From assembly GCA_023374045.1 (NCBI GenBank), contig CM041778.1, positions 404,176,438 through 404,240,437 on the forward strand: 64,000 nt of DNA, read 5' to 3'. The stretch is from Limonium bicolor. Taxonomy: Eukaryota > Streptophyta > Magnoliopsida > Caryophyllales > Plumbaginaceae. Shown here one piece after another: positions 24,692-35,926 of the stretch. Every line of letters starts with the position of its first letter. Within the stretch, counting starts at the first letter, position 1. The translations under genes and the position numbers were made by a program. The notes beneath the pieces were generated by a model. It worked only from the letters and a program-made list of their open reading frames with translations, was not told the origin of the DNA and did no database searches.

Positions 24692-25080
24692 TCTATAAAA
24701 CTCATGACCAGTCACCTCATTCATCACTGTTTTCCTTCATCATCATCCACTCTCTTCTTCCTTTTCATACACATTTCATCCTAACTTCACTTCTTTTTCA
24801 CCATGGATCACCAACCACAGAGTTAACAAGCTCAAATAAACAAACAGTCTACTCCACCATTCGAAAATTCATGTACACCAAGCACCCAAGGAAATATGTT
24901 GCCCATGCTTACATACATCCTTATTCCACCTCTTCCACAGTCTGGTCCACAAATGCAAGCCCTAGCCAATCTGGCATAAGTTGTTCCATGAACTCCATGC
25001 CGAATCCTCCCACAAGAATCTCATCCTTGATAGTGATTCTAAGGAAGAAGTCCACGATTTAGATGTGTCCACCTCCACCA
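24692..25080 (+). pseudogene. Promoter-like leader and broken Q/P-rich open frame
   Basis: A TATA-like tctataaaac lies at 24693-24702, followed by about 100 bases of pyrimidine-rich leader and a start in good context (caccatgg, ATG near 24803). The frame starts MDHQPQS, meets a stop, then continues with Q/P/S-rich text broken by further stops. A different open frame of 141 residues (24637-25062) overlaps and looks non-coding. No family recognised. Confidence 0.3.
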
Positions 25081-25437
25081 CTTCCAAATGCCACACCATA
25101 TAGACGTCTCTATCAACTTGTTGTTTATAATCTATGAAATGCTTAGACTTTTCAATTATGTCAGTCGGGTAGTTGCTTTTGTATTGTGATGTATGGCAAA
25201 GGGGGAAAGATGTGTCCTACTTGTAATGAGCGTCTACCATGTTTTGTGAGAATCTTAATGATTCAAATTTCGGTTTCTTATGGTTTGATAAAAAGTTTGT
25301 TATCTCTTCACTACTCTTAACAAACTCAGGGGGAATTCTCTCTTCTGGACCTAACATAGATCTTACAAAATATTTACAACACTTCTACTTAAAACGCTCA
25401 TAATCGTATTGGTTGCCATCGTTAAAAAGGGGGAAAT

Positions 25438-26410
25438 TGTTAAGTCAAGTTCCTTAGGTTTTGATGATAACAAACCTGTGTTGTTTATCTGACATGTTTG
25501 TCTAAGTATGAAGTTCAGGTAAACAGGTGAAAGAGTGGCTTAGCACGCAAGGTTGCAAGCACACTCCGATCATGACTAGTGCCCAACCAGTCGGGCACCT
25601 GTCTGCAGAGCTCCAGCAGAACTCCTAGTACACATGGAACACTAGTACAACACAACAACGACTCTCAGCGTTAGACATGATCAAAAGGCCAGATATATCA
25701 ACCGAGAACAAGTGAACCAACAACACATGCGTCCACATAGAAGTTGGTAAAGTTTACGACAAAGTCTTGTTGAAGATAGAACAATTATGAACAAGATAAC
25801 AAGACAAGAACTGAGCTATAAAGAGTTATTAATTACCCAGAATTAATGAAGCCATCAGACAAGGCAAGTGGGCATCACAACTGGTAACCGACCACCTAAG
25901 CTCTTGCCTCCAACGTGTCCAACCAGTGAGTGACACGTGTCATGGCTGTGCCTACAATCAAGTTAGAGATCAACCTACATTGTGCAGAGCTATTTCTGTT
26001 GGGAACAATAGGTAACCGACTCCTAGTGTATAGCTCATCATAGATTGGTCGTTATAAGTTAACTTGCTTATGTATATATATTCAATGTATGTCGCATTGG
26101 ATATGTATGCAAACACACGTGAAAAAGTAGAACAACAAGTGTAAACGTGAGTCATACATTGTGCATCTGAGTGTGTGTGATTGCCAGGGAGTTATGAGCG
26201 AAGTCAAACTATGTAATCAACTTAATACTTGTGGTATTTGGTAGATTGACTAGTTGGGGAACGGTAGGCTTGTTGTTAGGAAGCGTAGAGGACTTTGGTG
26301 ATAAGTCCTAAACTGTCCCGAAGTCCATAGGTTGGGTGGAGGGAGATTGAGTGAATTTCTAGTGTGTAGATTCTCAATCGAATAAGAGTTTCCAGTTTGT
26401 GATTATCTCA
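25438..26410 (+). repeat. SIRE-like LTR (about 973 bp)
   Basis: It starts TGTTAAGTCAAG directly after the PPT and is judged to end at gattatctca. A TATA-like tgtatatata lies at 26071-26080. The partner LTR is outside or lost, so the right end is inferred from the CA terminus only. Confidence 0.65.
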
Positions 26411-26660
26411 TCTCTACTTAAACTACCAAGTTGCTTGACTCAATGACACGTCCACGACAAGTCAATGACGTATCCGGAGCACTAGCTAGTTTCACTTATG
26501 CTGCAAATATGTCGGATTGCCAAACAATAGTTTTCAAAACAACTACAAATATGATAGCACAAAACTGCCAGCAAATATGCTGCAAATATGCCAGCGCAAA
26601 ACAGCTACCCAAATTTACTGTAAATATGCTGTCAAAACAGCTATGCCGAACAGAGCCCTA
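26411..26660. other. Unclassified spacer with repeated ctgcaaatatg
   Basis: It contains several copies of caaatatg(c)tg and ends with ccgaacagagccctaa, which looks like a MITE terminus. No partner end was found. Confidence 0.35.
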
Positions 26661-27300
26661 ATAAATTTGAAAAAAAATGTCAAAACATATACGAATTATT
26701 TTTTAACCTTTTGAATTCTTTTATTTTTGATACAAATAAGCCAAGATAGACAGTATCGTGAATATATTTTCTTGAAAGTTCAAGTTCAGCGCAAAACGGT
26801 GATAACAAGCTAGAACATAAATACTATTGTACTGTAATGTTATTTTACAAAGAAAATGACCCCTAGAGATATAAAATAAATTTATATCTACTTATTTATT
26901 TGGGTTGTCAGTTTCTAAATTTAATAATATTATTATTATTCTATTTTAGAAAAGTTATCTAGAACCAGATTGGTTAATAATTTAATTCAATTTTCTAACT
27001 CCAATTCTTGGGTTTTCTCGATTAATTGTGTAACTGTATAATTATTTTATTAATAAACTCATATCAATATATATAGTACAACATTGATCTTCCACATAAC
27101 TATAAGTGATGAATCTAACCTATATCACAAAGATACATAAATATTGAATAATTAACATCAATTGTTAGACAATATGATTATATCTTGATAAATTATGTTT
27201 TAATCTACGAACAATAATTCATTCATATATAATATATTTCAGAAAATATATGCAACTAATTTCTGTAAAAGTGTACATATCTAACAAATAGTAATATATA
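26661..27300 (+). repeat. Dispersed about 600-bp direct repeat, copy 2
   Basis: Partner of 10898-11498. The last shared bases (atagtaatatata) border the Stowaway MITE, whose TA target lies at 27299-27300. Confidence 0.75.
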
Positions 27301-27541
27301 CTCTCTCCGTCCTAAATTGACCGTCTTGTTTGTTTTATGACACATTTTCCACTTTATTAATATTAAGTATAATAATTTCATAAAACTAAATTTGTAGTAT
27401 ATAATTTATCATGTAAGGAATCATTTTATAACTTAAAATTTTGAAAATATTGTTTCTTGTATGTCAAATATTGAAGTCAAACAACATGTCAAACGACATG
27501 TCCAAATCGTGAACAAGACGGTTAACTGAGGATGAAGGGAG
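27301..27541. mobile_element. Stowaway MITE (Tc1/mariner-type)
   Basis: A 241-bp element with terminal inverted repeats. The left end starts ctctctccgtcct and includes accgtcttg; the right end, in reverse complement, starts ctcccttcatcct and includes accgtcttg. It is flanked by TA on both sides (27299-27300 and 27542-27543), the Stowaway target duplication. No coding sequence; it would have been moved by a transposase encoded elsewhere. Confidence 0.92.
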
Positions 27542-27721
27542 TAGTATTTAACTTAGAAAATATCTCTTCCATGGTGACGAGTTGAGAGCATAATGGTGTT
27601 GTGCTGTGTAGTAAATTAAACAATGGAAAATTACACCTCCACCCATGACGTTTGCCGAAATTACACACTCCACTCCTGAGATTCCGTGAGGTTTGAAAAA
27701 TTACTTTCCCTATCCATGTGG

Positions 27722-28065
27722 TTTTCCCTTTTTTACATTCATTAATTTTTCTAATTTTCATTCAATTTAGGAGATGCTTAAATGTTATCTAAAATTGATG
27801 AAACTTTACATGGATGACGCTGGTCCAATGCTAAATTCAAAGTTTTTTAAGCTCACATTGGATATGTGGGACCCAATGAACACACGTTCACATGTCACAT
27901 GTTTTATTGGGTCCCACGGATCAAATAATGAATATAAAAAACTTCGGATTTCGTGTCGGACCAAAGTATCGTCCGTATAAAATTTTATCAACTTTAGATA
28001 ACATTTAAGTATCACTTAAATTGAATAAAAAATACAAAAATTGTCGAATGTAAAAAAGGGAAAAA
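27722..28065. mobile_element. Foldback palindrome (344 bp)
   Basis: Two arms of about 165 bases are imperfect reverse complements around 27893. Landmarks are ttttcccttttttacattc against its complement at the right end, cttaaatgttatctaaa on both arms, and gtgggacccaat (27866-27877) opposite attgggtcccac (27906-27917). The overlapping open frames on the two strands here are mirror effects of the palindrome. Confidence 0.85.
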
Positions 28066-28084
28066 TACGTTGCTGTGGTTGGAG

Positions 28085-28960
28085 GAAGATATAGTTTTTT
28101 CCTCTTCATGCTTTACCCTCCTCAGTTCGCGCGCGCTTCCTCTACTTTTAATTCAATTTTTTTTCCGAGACAAAAGACAAATTACAAAATAGGAAAGACG
28201 TTACAAGTTACAACATTAGTCATCTTCAAAATCATCTAAAAAGCTTCTGTCAGTAAAACTTCAGTACCATGGCGATTTCTTCGTCAGAAGAATTCGAAGA
28301 CTAAAGTGGTGGTGATCGTTGCAATAGGGATATTTTTCCGCCGAGGACTACATATTAGCTCTTGCAGACCAGAAGTGGCAGTTTATATCGGTTCGATTAT
28401 TCTCAGATGTCTAATTTTTTTGCCTGCTGGTAGTATCAGGAAGTGGAATTTGAGATGTCTCATTTGTTTCAAAAATGCAAGTCAGTAGTATGCTCATGGC
28501 TGTTATTACTATTTTTTGTGGGATTGACTGCTCGGCTGGGTATCTGGTTAGTTGGTACGATTGTGCGCTTTATTTTATTTTTCGAGTGGGCGCTATCGAG
28601 GGAAGGGAAGATTACAAGCAAGAGAGAAATGTTCCGGAAATTTTCGGCGAGAAATCAACTGAACTTCTTGTATGGTACCTTTCAGCGAACCAAATTTAAC
28701 TTACGAATCTGACTGTAAATGGTGATGATAGAAGAAAGAATAGGACCTTATGCGATGAGAATAACTGGTTCGTCTGCTGCTTTTTCTTAAGCATTCTTTC
28801 TAATGCTGCTGATTCTCGGTTGAATCTTTATCCTGACACTCATATCCTTCTTATACTCATCATCAATATGAATGGTTAAGAATTTACTCGGGAAAGGGGA
28901 ATAATAGTAAGAAGAAAATTCTCTAACTAGATGGATATATGCTCATTCTAAGTGAATATG
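28085..28960 (+). other. Possible decayed gene downstream of PHO1
   Basis: An ATG in reasonable context at 28270 gives only MAISSSEEFED before a stop. Two overlapping short frames (28443-28712 and 28475-28699) follow and can be joined only by shifting frame. I do not recognise a product. It may be a relic gene or chance. It faces the 3' end of PHO1 in convergent orientation. Confidence 0.25.
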
Positions 28961-28990
28961 AGACCGATCATGGATGAAGAGTGGATCTCT

Positions 28991-28996
28991 TTTATT
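28991..28996 (-). terminator. Poly(A) signal of PHO1
   Basis: The minus strand reads AATAAA (within gtaaataaaag) about 235 bases after the stop codon. Confidence 0.6.
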
Positions 28997-29097
28997 TACA
29001 TGTAGCTTACAATTACATTGACTATTGGATGTTGCCTCTAATTGTAACAGAGTCTCTTTGGGGGTTAGGGCTGATTTCTTCCCCCCTTGTAAAGGCG

Positions 29098-29124
29098 GGT
29101 TCCAATTTGATTGCAATTGGAACC
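29098..29124 (-). other. Perfect 10-bp hairpin in the PHO1 3'UTR
   Basis: Arms GGTTCCAATT and AATTGGAACC enclose a 7-base loop, about 110 bases past the stop codon and before the poly(A) signal. Confidence 0.7.
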
Positions 29125-29230
29125 AAAAAGTGAGGCCTAGTTAACAACGTGGCTGAATTGCAAAGTGAGCTATCTAGAGAATGCACGACCCAATGAACCC
29201 AAAATCTTCCGGGATTTCTACTCTCTTTAT

Positions 29231-32200
29231 TTAGTCTTCCTCATCTACCTCATGAAAAGGGAGTGGTACTGTCTTAACAGCCCTAAACTTGCCGGCGTTG
29301 TTTAGATGCTCGTTTTCTAACCTGCAAATGTTACAAGTCACAGCATTAGTTCACCAGAGCGAGGAAGGAAACCAGCCAACCAATGTACTACTGTGAGATT
29401 TATGATTTCTGGTTCTAGCTTTAAAGTTTGAGAAATCCTTCTGTACCTATAGAAGTTCCATTGTCCTCTTCGAATTACTTCAAGAGCTGCCAAAAATAGT
29501 CCCATGACTCTGTAATCAATGTTCCCAAAATTTGGGTGGAGAACTGTCTGCAACCAAGCCAGCCTCAAAATAAGGTTTAGTACCTGCAGTTGTAGAACAC
29601 CAGGCAAATTAAGTTTTTTGTTGTCCTTGAAATATTAGAAATGAACTACACCTATACCTATCATTATATATGTATTATACCATGGAGAAGTAGTAGACGG
29701 ACTTCTGCTTAACCATCAGTTCATCCCTTAACCATGGGTTTTTGGAATTGAACTGAAGCAAACCCCAATCTTTCACATAGTCCCAATACAATTGGTACAT
29801 TGTTGCAGCGCTTGACAGTGCTACAACCAGAAAAAGGTATCCAATGCTTCTCTCCTTGTCATAGGCCACCTTAGCACCGGCTGCCAGCATGGCTGAAACA
29901 TATTTCCCAAGGTTTACCAGGTGACTGCTTTGCCCTTCATCAAACCACCTTCTAGCACACTGCAGAAAAATGGAAAATTATTATTATTATTATTATTATG
30001 AATAGGATAATGATCCAGATCCAAGAAAAAATATCTTCTTTGGCAAGCTAGGCTGTTTTGTTCTGTACCTGCATTGCTCGCCAGTAGTAAGGCAGGAAGG
30101 AAACAGCATATGCCAAGTCTCTGTAGTGGGTAGTTCTCATACAGTATCCGTAATCCTGAGTTTTGTAGCTTCCTGTTATGTAGTAGCACGCTACAGATTC
30201 GAGGTTTCGTAGTAATGGGACCTGTAATATACATTGATCTTAGTCCTTGTTTTAAGCCTGGACTATGTGTGTATACCTATTTGTGAGGTTGTTGATAGTA
30301 ATCTACCTGACTACAGAGCTGGTCTGCCATGAAGAAGTCTAGCATTACAACCTGCAAAAAATCATTCTGGAATTAAGTAAAGGAGGAAAGGCTATAAATG
30401 GCAAGTGATGGTTGTACTATTGTATGGTTATTATCTTAGTACCTTATACAGAGGAGAGAAAGCAATGTTCCTTATCACGCGAAGGAATCGTTGTCGGCTT
30501 GATTTGTAGATGATGTTGAAGGGGCAGATTAGCAGCAGCAGGAAGAACTGCAAGTGTTTGATGATGACAAAGTTGTAATTAAAAAGAGTCTTACTAGAAT
30601 AAAATTAATGCACTAGGAGAAAATACTTCCGGATATGAGTGTTTACCAGTAACAGGAATCCAGGAATGGCTTGAACTTGGATTGAGCTATACCCTTTGGC
30701 CATTAGGGACAAATGGATGAACAGCACTCCAAATATAACCGTCATCGAAGCTACACATATTAAGAAAACTTCTCTGTACTTGAGCTCCTTAGTCTGGGCT
30801 AGTTCGAAGATGAAGCTGTAGTTAATCCGTGATCTTTTCCACATGAATATGTTGCATCCGTATAAGAAGAAGTGTAGGAACAATAGGCTGAACAAACTGC
30901 AATAGTCTTCTGTTATGTTAGTATTGGCTTTACAGAAGTGTTGCAGAAACAAACTTTTGAATGAATTTTTTTTCTCAGGAATGCCATCATTTGTGCGATA
31001 TGAATAGGTGCTTGCCTGAGAACAGGATAGACAGTCTCCATGTATACTCTATCTGAAGGTCGTTGTGTGTACATCCCTGCAATATGAGCCATAATGACAT
31101 AGCCTGCTAGTAACGCCAGAAAACATCCTGCAAATATCCCTGTTTTGTGGAGAAGTATCAGAAGTGTTTGTAAAGATAGATTACCTTCTTGAGAAAATAA
31201 TTCCAGCTGTTCTTTAAGATTAACATTGTATGTATTTTAGGTTAAGGACCTAGGTTGAATTTGTCTTATATACTTTATAACCTCACCCGGTTTGCAAATT
31301 CACTTGGCCACTCAAGTGTGAAATCTCTGATTCAGACCAAAGCATAATAACGTAATACACTTGCTAATTCTGTCTGCTGTATAATGGAAATAGTTTCTTG
31401 ATGATTTAAACTACCTTGTTTTAGTTACCCTGAAAGTGCTTTATCTAAACTATGTTTTCTCTATGGTTTAGTCTTGAATCCGTCGAGTAGAACAAGGGAT
31501 ATATTTTGACATGGAGGCTCTGAAAGGTAGACACATACATGTTCTTCTGTCACAGTTACCGTACTAAAGTATATGTACAATCAGTGCCAAAGCTCTAAAG
31601 ATTCATCGTGTGATGTACAGAGTTCAGGGTACTGGCAAGCAAAAATATCTAGTCTTTTATTGGATCTGATCTGAGAGATGGTAAAAAGCATTGGACGTGT
31701 GGTTGTTGGATAGTTGGCTCTGCTTCAATTAGGTGTTGCTTTCTAAAGCTAGCACTCATGTTATAAACATAAGTGGGTTTCTAGCAGGCAGCCAATAGCC
31801 AAAACACCACCAAGTGGTTACATCCATCAAAAGATAGCCTGGCGCAACAAAAATCGGGGATCCTTGTTTGTTTGTTTGTTTGTTTTTTCATGATTATGGT
31901 CTTATGGGTTCTTTCCTTTTTGGAGTAAACTTGGACCGCGGACAAGGCTACTATATACTACGACAGAACAGTTGCCTACCTTTGGTTAACTTTTGCTTTC
32001 TAAATCCACCCATAAAGTAGAACTAGTTAAAAGTCCCGGCTTTTTGCCTATTGGCCATATGGACCTGTGTCCAATTTTTAATGTCATGTTAGGGCGTGTG
32101 GATGTGTCTAACAAAAAACGTATATATACATAGTGGTTATAAAAGCAAATGTTCATTCTCTATCATAAAGCTGTGGTCAAAACTAAGTCGTTTTATATGT

Positions 32201-34515
32201 TATCATTGACAAGATAATGCTTTTCACGCGTCTTTATTGCCTAAGGTGACGTACTTGTACCATGCCAAGTGCAGTATTAGAGGTAGAGAGCATGATAACT
32301 CACCTATGAAGAATGTAACCGCATGTGATTCTTTTCGATGGTTTGGTTTCAGATACTTCATGGCTTTCCTCCGATCATCTTCTGTAAAATGTTTAATAAA
32401 TTGCTCCTCAACCTCATCTGACAATCTCAAAACCTGTCAAATAACATATAATAAAAAAAACATAGTAATTAGTTTATGTATCTTTTTTTTTCAGATTTTG
32501 ACTCTCTTCCTTTTATTTTCCTTTTTTTGATACATTATTGTGAATGCTTAAACCGTAGGCGTCGGACAAGCATATCTTAAGAGTTTTCTTTGGGCCTCAT
32601 CATATCTGCTGATGTTTTCTTTTGATGCGTGGTGGAAATACACCTTTTATTGTTTGTGGCCACTCAACATTGTCCCTTAACTAATGAGTAAGATGGGAGA
32701 TTTTTTTTATCTTCTGTTTATACATTTCCATCAGCCAGATTTTACTGCTATATGAGATCTGATGTAATATATAGTACCTTATACATGTCTTTTCATGTTC
32801 AATAAAAATAAAACCAAGATTCAAAAGTAAACTATCGTGTATCTGTTTCTTTGGATTTGATTATTTACCTTATCTGAGCTGTTGAAATAGGAGCTCTCCA
32901 CGACCCTAAGATAAATGGGCATCACTTCCTTGTTGGTCACCTGAGAAACAACAAAAGATCAATTGGGTCCCCTCCTGATATATTTTTGTTCATGGTTCGT
33001 CTCAAAAAACAAAGGAAAAAAAAGAAAAGAAAATAGAAAGCATAGCTCATCACGCTATCATAGGTAAAAGGGAACTTATTAAGAAAGGTAACAAATCACT
33101 CACTTTGTCAAACTTCTTCAAGATTTTAATGAATGCTAGCATGTTCAAGTTCCTGAGAAAAAAATGGTAAATCAGAATACACTAGGGTTAGATATTAGCT
33201 CGAATAATTATGTGTATTATTCATGTGAAAAGGACATGTTTTTTTTTTGGAGAGCAAGATCCTTGTACGTACCTGAATGTTTTAAGGTAACTGAGCCCCT
33301 TGTATAACTCAATAAAAGCACCTCTGATCATCTTCTCAGCTTGGTGAAGTTTTGCTTTGTTCACATGAAATTTGCTTCCTTTAGGAGTACTGAACTTCCT
33401 GGTAGATGAATTAGATTGATTGCCCAACTGATCATCTCTGACCAAATAGCTTATTGCAGAGAATGTTCTGGATGGTATAGTGAGTGGGATTTTCAGTCTC
33501 AGGCTCTTCATCCCTTGGCTATTATTCAGAAATCGACCCCTATCTGATTTCCCAAGGGATGATTCTGTGGATTGCATCCCATCTTTCTCTGTTTCTTCAG
33601 TATCATTTCCATCCGTGCTCTCTTCTTTTCCATTTTCTACTGTTTTTTCAGGATCATCTTCCTCTGCAACAAGGTAAACAAAACAAACACACTGTTTTCA
33701 ACTCGGTTCTATTTTAAAAACAGGGGAAGAAGAGAGTTTTCTTTTTTATTATCAGAATTTCATATAATACACTTACCACATCTTATATGGCATGAGAAGG
33801 AGGGATCATCACTGATGTTATGATCAGTGGACGACTGATCAGCAGCTACCTTCTCTCTGTGATGTTGATTCAGCACTGTTTTCAGTTCGACGAGTATGTC
33901 CATCTGTTTCTTCAACGATTCTCCTCTGTCAAGAAACTCCTTCTCCTTGGTTTTGTAGAACTGATTCACCTTGTTGAGTTGGAGATCCAAGTGTGAGAAG
34001 AACTCCGCCGCGGCCTCTACATCAGTGAACTGCTCGAACAGCTCTGTCTCATACAGCTCTCCTACACCCTTGCTGGTTGAGGAAGTCAGCTTTCTGTGAA
34101 CCTGCATGCAAAAATGCGACATCATCGATTAACAGAAAGGCAATGTGTTTTTACTTCCGTTGGCAGTGTTTCTAACAGCAGAGGAAATGGTGGCTGAGAA
34201 GCTTAAAAAATTTGGTAAATAAATAACAAAGAAGAGAAAAAGTAATAGTACTTGAATGGGACCATGCTCTCTGTGTCTCTGTCCGAGCATAGAGATTTTC
34301 CTCACAGCAGAGGAAATGGTGGCTGAAAAGAAAGAAGAAGAGGGTTTTTTCTTGTTTAGGGAAGTTATGTCAGAAATGCTCTTAATGCTGCAGTTATCTG
34401 CTATGGCTGCATGTGCAATTCTCTTAACATCTTTCTTGAGTCGACTGTAGTCGACGAAAGCTTCTTTCCATTCAGGAACAAGCTGAGCTTCAAATTGCTT
34501 GGAAAACTTAACCAT
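29231..34515 (-). CDS. PHO1: PHO1-type phosphate exporter (SPX-EXS), 14 coding exons, 800 aa
   Basis: Exports inorganic phosphate, classically for xylem loading; family members act at Golgi-derived and plasma membranes, and the SPX domain senses inositol pyrophosphates. Exons (plus coordinates): 34252-34515, 33777-34101, 33273-33663, 33104-33152, 32869-32940, 32304-32433, 31016-31127, 30647-30896, 30443-30547, 30307-30351, 30069-30221, 29681-29959, 29447-29583, 29231-29321. They sum to 2403 bases, all in phase. SPX spans about residues 1-343: [20 protein letters not shown] at the start, Y23/K27/K28, and K336/K339/K340 in [10 protein letters not shown]. Membrane segments start near 412, 444, 488 and 525. 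The EXS domain covers roughly 590-790 ([44 protein letters not shown]). The C-terminus [12 protein letters not shown] resembles the PHO1/PHO1;H1 clade. The length fits the family. Intron 7 has a GC donor. No P1BS (GNATATNC) was seen in the first 650 bases upstream. Confidence 0.95.
29977..29999. repeat. (ATT)n microsatellite in PHO1 intron 11
   Basis: About eight ATT units just downstream (minus strand: upstream) of the exon 12 acceptor. Confidence 0.9.
30897..31015 (-). other. GC-AG intron 7 of PHO1
   Basis: The minus strand reads CTCAG at the exon end, then GCAAGC, and the acceptor is ttgcag. No GT allows the frame to be kept, and the joined codons give the conserved YPVLSLFSLLF. This is the known minor GC-AG intron class. 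Confidence 0.9.
34172..34201 (-). repeat. Partial exon 1 copy inside PHO1 intron 1
   Basis: Plus-strand acagcagaggaaatggtggc followed by tga recurs at 34172-34197 and in exon 1 at 34304-34326. Read on the minus strand, both encode [10 protein letters not shown]. Confidence 0.85.
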
Positions 34516-34619
34516 TTTCTCTATTGTTGGTGTCTCCTTGATTATTTCTTCTATTTTTGTATGTGGTGAGAATGAACTGAACTGAAGTGGGAAATGTCTG
34601 GTACAAAGGACAATATGGG

Positions 34620-34632
34620 TGAATATATGGAG
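34620..34632 (-). promoter_or_regulatory. Candidate TATA region of PHO1
   Basis: The minus strand reads ccatatattc about 105-115 bases upstream of the start codon, giving a plausible leader of about 80 bases. Confidence 0.4.
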
Positions 34633-35457
34633 GCGTAGAAACAGTGGGGAATTAGGCTGATATGCTTAGTACTGATTCTTGTAACAGCACATTCTGTAAT
34701 ATCCTTTTTTGTGAGCAAACTATGATGATAAAAGCACAGAATTATTGTTCTAATGTTCCCTTTTCCACTAACTATTATCGCTGCAGGAGGAAGAAGACTA
34801 GAAGTGGATAAAGATCCTTTCTCTTGAGCTTAACACCACCTGAATGCCTTCTTCTTCTTCTTCCCCTCTTGGCTTGGCCTTTCAGGTGGTATTTGCTCTT
34901 GAGTCTGTCTGAGCTCGCTCCTTGAGAGGTTTTTTATAAGGTGAAAACTCTGAGAGTAGGGCCGCCCTTCTCCTTGCCTAATTTGGATGGAAAAGAAATA
35001 AATAATATTATGAAAATAGAATTCATGTGGTAAACCTTATAGGAGCATGCACGTTATTGCCAATTTTTGCATTAAGCATGAAAGAGATGGGTAGCCAGGT
35101 GGGACGAGGCTTCTATTTCCTCGTGGTTTTTGCAGGTTAGGTTTTGAGAGTATATATATATATATATATAATATCAATTTTCTTTTTGAGACCGATGATT
35201 ATGATTATGGTCTCCAAGAGTTTACTGCTTTTTAATAACTTTAATATTATTTCTTGTATGATAGACTTATTTACTTATCTGTGTGCTTTTTTATTTGAAA
35301 AACCTTTTAAATAAAAAATACTTCAATGATCAGTTTTTTTTTTAATATACACTATTCACATAAATCTTTAACAACTTCTGGTCAGGTGAATGTCTAACTC
35401 GACGGGAGAGCTCACTAATTCGACATATAGTATAGCAGTAGGTCGATTGTGCAGCGC
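34633..35457. other. PHO1 upstream region
   Basis: No gene. It contains an inverted repeat ACCACCTGAA / TTCAGGTGGT (34835-34844 and 34881-34890) inside a ctcttgag direct repeat, and a (TA)n run at about 35151-35170. Confidence 0.5.
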
Positions 35458-35719
35458 GTCCGCGCCTGAGTTTACACGGCCTATTTGATGTGTCAGTCCA
35501 GTCAACAGTTGACTGGACAGTTTTGCTGACTGTACTATCTTTTTATTATATTAATTTTCAATTAGTTATAACTTTTAAAATAGAAGTCCAAAATTAAAAA
35601 AAATTATATCAATGTTCATCTAAATTCAAGCTCTTTAAAACAAGACCAGATATGGATATGTTTTGACAACTTTAAAATTTTATATTTTTTATATGTATAT
35701 ATTTATACATATCAACCAT

Positions 35720-35884
35720 ACTTGATTCACTCGATACAGTTTAATATACATCATACACTAATAATAATACACTACAAAATAATAATGATTCATATTCTGT
35801 TTTAAAATCGGTGTATTAAAAATATATGATTCACTATATAAGACTTAAAATACATCGTATAAATAATATAATACACCACAAAAC

Positions 35885-35926
<42 letters not shown>

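Larger units (their letters stand above)
24007..26410 (+). mobile_element. 3' end of a SIRE/Maximus-like copia element
   Basis: The boundary at 25424-25438 (aaaaagggggaaat followed by TGTTAAG and, a little on, ggttttgatgataacaaac) is the characteristic PPT/LTR junction of SIRE-type elements. Extra PPT-like tracts at 25198 (caaagggggaaag) and 25327 (ctcagggggaatt) fit that lineage. The 5' half is absent; the chromovirus abuts the left side. Confidence 0.75.

Noticed and set aside
27774..28015. Two opposite frames of about 68 residues
   Set aside because: Mirror images created by the foldback palindrome.
33221..33290. Continuation of the PHO1 exon 3 frame past 33273
   Set aside because: A consensus GTACGT donor and the conserved next exon show it is intronic read-through.
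34516..35170. P1BS (PHR1 site) in the PHO1 promoter
   Set aside because: ATAT cores were checked and none fits GNATATNC.
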